From Fragum whitleyi (taxonomy: Eukaryota; Mollusca; Bivalvia; Cardiida; Cardiidae): a DNA stretch of 64,000 nucleotides. Below the pieces are notes generated by a model, which saw only the letters and a program-made list of their open reading frames with translations, had not been told where the DNA came from and did not search any database. A program made the translations under genes and the position numbers. Location of the stretch: positions 69,079,474 through 69,143,473 of the forward strand of contig OX411543.1 of the NCBI GenBank assembly GCA_948146395.1, written 5' to 3'. Shown piece after piece: positions 58,690 to 64,000 of the stretch; within the stretch, counting starts at the first letter, position 1; every line of letters starts with the position of its first letter.

Positions 58690-59600
58690 CTTTAGTAATT
58701 GATGAGTAATTAAGAGAAATCTATTGAGCAAACGACTTCATGGCAAGATGCCAAGCAAATTTTAAAATCTTCCAAAGAACACACGTTTTTATTTAAAACA
58801 CAGTTAACAAAATTTTCAGTAAAGCAGTGATGAATATATCATATTTTTGCATACGTTAAATTGAAATTAAAATGTACTGGCCAAAGTGCTTATAAGTCTC
58901 GAAATACCCAATATCCCATAGGCTTTTAGAAAAGCATTTCTATCAATATTCCCAGTTGGGCAGTTGGGGCAGTTATGAACGAATCATTACTATCTCTGTA
59001 TCATTCTTTGAAATTTAAAATTCAAAAGTACCGTATTTTACTACCGTATAATGCCTTGAAGAGGAGGAAATATTTTAGTCATTTTTGCCCTTACTTTCGT
59101 GATACAAACCTTAAATATGGAAAGGTTACTTTGAAGTAGTGTATCTCACAAACGCCTCACTGGTCAGAGTTCAAACAATTCTCGAAATGTTTTATATACC
59201 ATTGGCTATCAAACAGGGAATGTTAACAAAATTCACAGTGAGGCAGGGATGAAAATTTTATTTCTTTTTTCATATTTTTCTCTGAATATAATGAGAAACA
59301 TATTTTTCGATAATATCACATCTCTCAAGGTGACTAGATTTTTCAAAAAACACCATAAATGGGCCCTACAGTTATTCAGCAACACATACTCAGGTAAAAA
59401 TATAAAACTTTCTGTCAATTTGACAATAACTTTTAACGTACTTTTTTTTAAAATCAATTTCTTTTGAAAGTCTTGAGGATATGCTCCTTCTGTAAATTGT
59501 TATAAAAGCCCACTCGCCAGAGTGCTTTCATGTCCCAAAGTGTTTTATATACAACAGGCTTTCAGGAAAATATGGTCTACAAAATTTGCCCTTCCAGCCC
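58690..59600 (+). repeat. Degenerate tandem-like repeat
   Basis: AGTTAACAAAATTTTCAGTA at 58802 recurs as TGTTAACAAAATTCACAGTG at 59221, and TCTCGAAATACCCAATATCC near 58894 resembles TCTCGAAATGTTTTATATAC near 59181 and a TCCCAAAGTGTTTTATATAC near 59532. The order is kept, so this is an old multi-unit array. Confidence 0.5.
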
Positions 59601-59819
59601 ATGGACTATATAAGGTTGTAGTAGTACCAAGTAAATGCATTTGTCTAAATTATGTTCAAATTCTTTTTAATCCAGTCGCAATGAAGTTGTTGGTTTTAAA
59701 CAAAATGCCCCTCTTTTATAATGTTTTGGCTGTTTTGGTGTTGTGTAACTGCTAGTGCTCATCTAGGGCTTCAATTGTATATATACTGTTTTTTTCTGTT
59801 TATTTTTCTTCTGTTTTAG

Positions 59820-59890
59820 TGGATGTTTACGTTCACCAGTGTTACTACGTGAAAACAATCCAAACGGATGTTAGTAGATTTCCAAAAAAG
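59820..59890 (+). CDS. Candidate internal exon of an unrecognised gene
   Basis: A textbook acceptor (a long T/C run, TTCTTCTGTTTTAG) and a good donor (AAAAAG|GTAATG) bound 71 bases. Only one frame is open: two bases of a split codon, then DVYVHQCYYVKTIQTDVSRF and PKK, ending in phase 0. The next candidate exon (60753) starts in phase 0. No family recognised. Confidence 0.33.
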
Positions 59891-60752
59891 GTAATGCCCA
59901 CTAATGTTCAAGTTACTCTGTTTCAAGACTTTTCAAGACAGACGACTATGTATTTTTGAAAACGGCGTGATACAGAGATTCTGTACAATTTGTTGAATAT
60001 CTGAATATCCCTTTTAATTACGAAGCGCTCGCCAATTTTTACCCACGCGTACTGAACTTTCGCTCAAGAACTATAAGGACAAGGCGGTGGTTCGCCTTCT
60101 CTGCTTTCTCGCAGTCTTAGGGAGATAGCAGTTAGCTGGCTTTTTGATGGAATGGTTACTTGCCCCGTTACTACTACGTGTCTAGGTTATACACATCAAG
60201 TTTTATACAACGATGACCAGTTCAGTGTTATTAATGTTACCACCTTAAATTTGGACCTTTTTGTCATAAAATCGAACTGTCTGTTGGATTCCAGGCCCAT
60301 CTGTGTGGTTTTGCTATTACACGTTGTCACTTTCGATTACACAATAGCCTTTTTTACTACGACGGTTGTACAACACTAGCCGTGCAGCGGAAGGACAAGA
60401 AAAAACAGACGACACGTTCGCCTTCTATCACAGTTCATTTATAAACACGTGATTTAAAACATTAAATATATATTCAAATGTAAGCTGAAAGTGATATAAT
60501 TATATTTTCTCTGTTATAATGTTTCCCATCAATGATATAAAGAAATTTTGTCGGAATTTCGTGTTTACAGAGATAACTAAATCTTGTGGGAAAAGAGGGA
60601 GAAGAATCTACACAAGTAAAAAAGCAAATCTATGTATCATGCGACATCATTGTTTACAATCTTCCTATGACGCCCATAAACCTTTGATAAATCAGTTGTT
60701 GTTAATACATTTTTGATGTCTTACGTTAGCACTCTCCATGTCCATCCCTCAG

Positions 60753-60898
60753 AGCAGCGTCACAGACTTTGCCGAGATAGCAGACTTATACGTCATTAGT
60801 AATACAAATTTACACGGATCAAAATTTAGAAACTTTAACCTCGTATCTACAGCTGCATTTGCAAAATTTGATTCTTTACTTGATATGGTTGTTTCGAG
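60753..60898 (+). CDS. Candidate internal exon, same gene model
   Basis: The acceptor run CACTCTCCATGTCCATCCCTCAG precedes 48 open codons plus two bases, up to the donor TCGAG|GTATTT. The peptide starts SSVTDFAEIADLYVISNTN, continues LHGSKFRNFNLVSTAAF and AKFDSLLDMVVS, and looks like a soluble alpha/beta segment. The first 48 bases are GC-richer than their surroundings. Reverse-strand frames here are shadows. Confidence 0.33.
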
Positions 60899-61328
60899 GT
60901 ATTTCGAATGTGCATATTTAATCAAATGCATTGAGTACATCTATATGCATTTGCTTGAGTTTGCGATGAAATGTAATAAAAAAGCAATGACGAAATAGAA
61001 ATCATTCTGCAATATCACTTATTTTGGCTATTTGACCTGCTTTGACAATCTTAAATGATTGAGAATTCAATTCCACATATCGAAATGTTACTTTAATCTC
61101 GTGAGTACTGCTTGAATAAAATCTTTAGCCACACACCGCAGATATATACAATGTAATTTCAATAACTTTCTTGTAGAAATTGCAATATTTGCGCGCAACG
61201 AAGACCGTAAACATACACTTCAAAAATGGATTTAGTTTATTTACAAAATGTCAGAAATGTCAGAATGCATGAACAATCAAACTTGTCGGAATGGTTTCTT
61301 AACATTTTGATATATATTTTTTGATCAG

Positions 61329-61404
61329 CTTTATTTTTACTTTCTTTGCCACCATGCCACCAGAAACGTCAACCTTCAGTAGTTTCGGTGTCTTGATTTT
61401 GTGT
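61329..61404 (+). CDS. Weak candidate exon linking 60898 to 61787
   Basis: The acceptor TATATTTTTTGATCAG and donor TTGTGT|GTAAAT bound 76 bases. One base completes the split codon from 60898 and 25 codons follow (FIFTFFATMPPETSTFSSFG, then VLILC), ending in phase 0 as 61787 requires. Hydrophobic start, otherwise unremarkable. It is proposed largely because direct splicing of 60898 to 61787 would hit a stop. Confidence 0.22.
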
Positions 61405-61489
61405 GTAAATAGAAGGAGCGTTAAATGGGTCCAAAACTTTTCACATGAACCTAAAATGTTAATATGTCCATCAATTAAGGAGAAGTTGT

Positions 61490-61690
61490 TATCACCCGGT
61501 GGAATTATATACCACGAAAGCCACTTTTTTCATGACATGTAATAAAGTCAAAATGAAGCATTGTGAATAATGAGGAACGCTCTGTAAACACTTCCAGAAA
61601 GTATATTCCTGATTGTTAGATGTCGTGTATAAACAACGAATTTTAAATGACAACTCCTTTTTCGGTATCACATGACCAATGGCCCAAAGA
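61490..61690 (+). repeat. Fragment related to the 14.7 and 49.5 kb tandem cores
   Basis: CACTTTTTTCATGACATGTA then ATAAAGTCAAAATG closely matches CACTTTTTCTGTGACATGTA then AAGTCAAAATAG near 14720. It lies in a candidate intron. Confidence 0.5.
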
Positions 61691-61786
61691 GCCACAATAA
61701 GTATATTAGACATATGAAACTTAAAGAGCGTTGAACTTTTTAAAGAAAATCCACTGCTATTATGTTATTCTATTTTTACAATGCAG

Positions 61787-62008
61787 GATCAATTTGTCGT
61801 GACTGGTTCAATTTGTCCAAAAGGAGATTTGAAGGTGAACTTCCCAAGTCCGGCGATTTACAAGTATTGTCTTTGCCTATCATCCGGAATGTTTTTTATT
61901 GACTACAAACGACCAAATTTGAAAGAATGGCCCACAAATAGACCAAATCTTAATGTTACGTGCAAATGTAACAAGAATAAAGAAGCCAGCAACAAACTTT
62001 ACAATTAA
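61787..62008 (+). CDS. Candidate 3' terminal exon, Cys-rich secreted-type domain
   Basis: The acceptor TTCTATTTTTACAATGCAG opens a phase-0 frame of 73 codons to TAA. The peptide has five cysteines: GSICPKGDLKV, then FPSPAIYKYCLCLSSGMFF, then RPNLNVTCKCNKNK. Spacing and the FPSP..YKYCLCLSSG segment loosely recall a peritrophin-A chitin-binding domain (six Cys usual), but the match is too weak to assign. AATAAA follows 43 bases after the stop. Of the four exons in this model, this is the best supported. Confidence 0.38.
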   Translation, partial: DQFVVTGSICPKGDLKVNFPSPAIYKYCLCLSSGMFFIDYKRPNLKEWPTNRPNLNVTCKCNKNKEASNKLYN

Positions 62009-62050
62009 CAATATTTATTGACAATAATACCAGAATTATTAACAATATGA

Positions 62051-62056
62051 AATAAA
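62051..62056 (+). promoter_or_regulatory. Candidate polyadenylation signal AATAAA
   Basis: Lies 43 bases after the TAA of the candidate terminal exon. Chance occurrence is likely in AT-rich DNA, so it is supporting evidence only. Confidence 0.35.
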
Positions 62057-62059
62057 TAC

Positions 62060-63735
62060 AAAAACAAATTACAATACATTCAATGTTTAATCCTAAAGTT
62101 TTTAATTTTAGGTCCAAATGAATTAAGTTCTTGGTCCACAAATAATAAGTCCAATAATATCCGAATTTAAACTAAACACACTTTTAAACACACTTTTAAG
62201 ATAACGAGAAATCCCCTTTTAATTTAACACAGTAAGATTCTGGAGTTTGATTCACTTTTTAAAAGCTTTTCTAGAAAGATCTAAAATATTCTACATGCAT
62301 GTTTACCTAACAGTGTCAAGGGATCGGAAATTTCCCAGACTAATTCTAAAAATAGACGCGGGAAAAACCATAATACATATTACATTCATACATACATAAC
62401 ATTACACACTGGCCAGAATTTATGGAAGAATTCTAAGAGAGTATGTCGCCTATAGCATTTCGGTAAAATTTTCTTTAATTTAGCCCGGTAGTTATAAAGA
62501 CTAGAAAGATGATAAAGCATCCCATGTATATTCAATTACTGTCCTTCGAGTTGAATTTAGTTTTTGATAGACAATTTTGGTTTAAAGGGCCCAAAGATGA
62601 TAATTATTATTGACAATAATCAAAATATCGACTTTTGTTGAATCGCCCCAAACGACCTACATGGATAATATTTTTCTCGCCTAATGGATTTAGAACAAAT
62701 GAAATCGCTTATTTTCTATCACGTGAGAGAGAAATACCTATTCCCAATTATACGACCAAGACGAGGCTACATTGCAATACAGTTTTATTACTAAAGCGGA
62801 GCATCTCATACTGGACGACGAATATGAGACAAACTATATTGGGCGATGAAAGAAGGTTACATATTCTAAATCATCCCTTTTCGCGGACTGAAATCTTAGT
62901 TTGAAAATATACTTTGTATCTTCACTTCTCGCATTACATTGAAAATGATACATGACTGCGTTTAACATAAATACATACATACATACATAAATATGTTGTT
63001 TTTGGTCATGCAAATTCCATTTGTCGACCAAACAAACACATTTCAAGCAATGATGGGTTGTCAAACTATACAATATACAGTGCTACAATACTGAATTTAT
63101 TGGAATCGTACGCTGTAGAACCAAACTATATTTTGACTCGACTGTCAGCCCGTCAAATATAGACTGGTTCTGCAGCATACCCTTCGACATGGTGGATCGA
63201 TTCATACATTATATACTCAGTTGTCAGAGAAGTAGCTGATCGCACACATGAAACAAAGAAAAAAAGTTAGATGACGCCTAAACTTTAAATCGCAGTTGTA
63301 GGCAAGACTTTTATAAATAGTCTAAACAAAAATGCAAATAACAAAAAATGATGGAAGTCAACATTAGTTCGGTTGTGAATTAGTAATTTGAAGGTCAATC
63401 GATTTTTTTATTGAAAGGACCCGGAACAATCAGTAAATTTGTCGATATGGTTACTAATAGTACCGTGTTTCAATTTTCTTAGAAATATTTGACCCGTCTC
63501 GCACAAAGGGAACATCTGGGAAGTACATAAGATAGATATCTAAAGAAGATATCAGCCAGCGGTTATTGTAGGAAGTTAGAATGATTACTCTAAATTCAGA
63601 AAATCACCTTAATTGAGAAAAGTTTCTGACCCCAGTCGACCTGTACAATTAGCGCACTCTTAATACGATGGAGATTTACGCACTTATCCAAATTGTCCCG
63701 TTTCGCTATACGGGTAAATATAAATAGTTCATCAC
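62060..63735. other. No gene supported
   Basis: A (CATA)n tract at about 62971-62990. The 89-codon frame at 62635-62904 (arginine- and proline-containing) begins at TTG, has no splice context or recognised domain and is not called. Confidence 0.4.
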
Positions 63736-63739
63736 GATG

Positions 63740-63920
63740 ACAATCATTCCGATCAAGACTATCCAAAATCACTCTCTTAGCTTCCAATCATTCATTACAA
63801 ACACTAATTCCAATTTCCTAGAAAAGCTCCGAAATTGTTCAAAAAGACTTCGAAATCATTCAAAACGATCAACATTTTAATCCAATCGATCAAATAATTA
63901 CATAATTTTATTGGTAGTTG
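63740..63920 (+). repeat. Partial copy of the 1260/3290 dispersed repeat, first part
   Basis: CAATCATTCATTACAAACAC, CTCCGAAATTGTTCAAAAAG, CATTCAAAACGATCAACATT and CCAATCGATCAAATAATTAC follow the order of 1275-1420. AAAGGGAGGTAA follows at 63964. Confidence 0.55.
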
Positions 63921-64000
63921 ATTTTTGCGATAAAAAAATCATAGTCATACCCAGATTTTATTAAAGGGAGGTAAAAAGGTATTGGACGAAATTATCGATT

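Noticed and set aside
62635..62904. 89-codon plus frame considered as a downstream gene
   Set aside because: TTG start, no splice sites in phase, and no recognisable domain.

Overview
The window looks like intergenic and intronic DNA from a eukaryote, most likely a bivalve mollusc. It is AT-rich. I found no long open reading frame that I recognise as a host protein, no operons, no rRNA and no CRISPR array. The mollusc call is inference from the repeats: a tRNA-headed SINE with an ATTCAATCA-type tail (RUDI/V-SINE-like) and many modular tandem-core elements like the bivalve 'pearl' elements (non-autonomous Helitron/Helentron type).

The main content is a superfamily of modular repeats. Well-preserved members share a 5' module (ACAAGAG..., a small hairpin, then GCTCACCTGA or GCTCCACTGG), a core of about 130-170 bp tandem units, a GACGGA-type tract, and a 3' stem-loop ending GAGCT, often GAGCTAA. 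At least six core sequences that look unrelated share this layout. Good copies or ends lie at 9.2-9.9, 14.5-16.4, 19.7-21.4, 24.1-25.2, 30.0-31.6, 38.2-39.0, 42.2-43.3, 44.2-44.5, 49.2-50.1, 52.7 and 56.1-56.3 kb. In the best copies the 5' terminal motif is the inverse of that copy's own 3' stem.

Over this lie at least seven copies of one SINE (16.8, 18.3, 22.8, 29.7, 36.4, 47.0 and 58.3 kb), a second tRNA-derived SINE (53.7 kb), a Tc1-like transposase fragment (36.5 kb), a TA-flanked TIR element (36.9-37.4 kb) and long near-perfect hairpins (8.1, 16.1, 18.8, 22.2, 25.9, 48.6 kb). The 8.1 and 25.9 kb hairpins are two copies of one family. Microsatellites include a (TA)59 tract at 55.2 kb.

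Two stretches may be the 3' ends of genes. On the minus strand, three phase-compatible exons (34356 down to 32367) encode hydrophobic segments and are followed by an AATAAA. On the plus strand, four phase-compatible exons (59820 to 62008) end in a Cys-rich segment with an AATAAA 43 bases after the stop. Neither protein is recognised; both models need transcript evidence. Weaker coding-like islands are at 5.3-5.6 and 11.7-12.1 kb.
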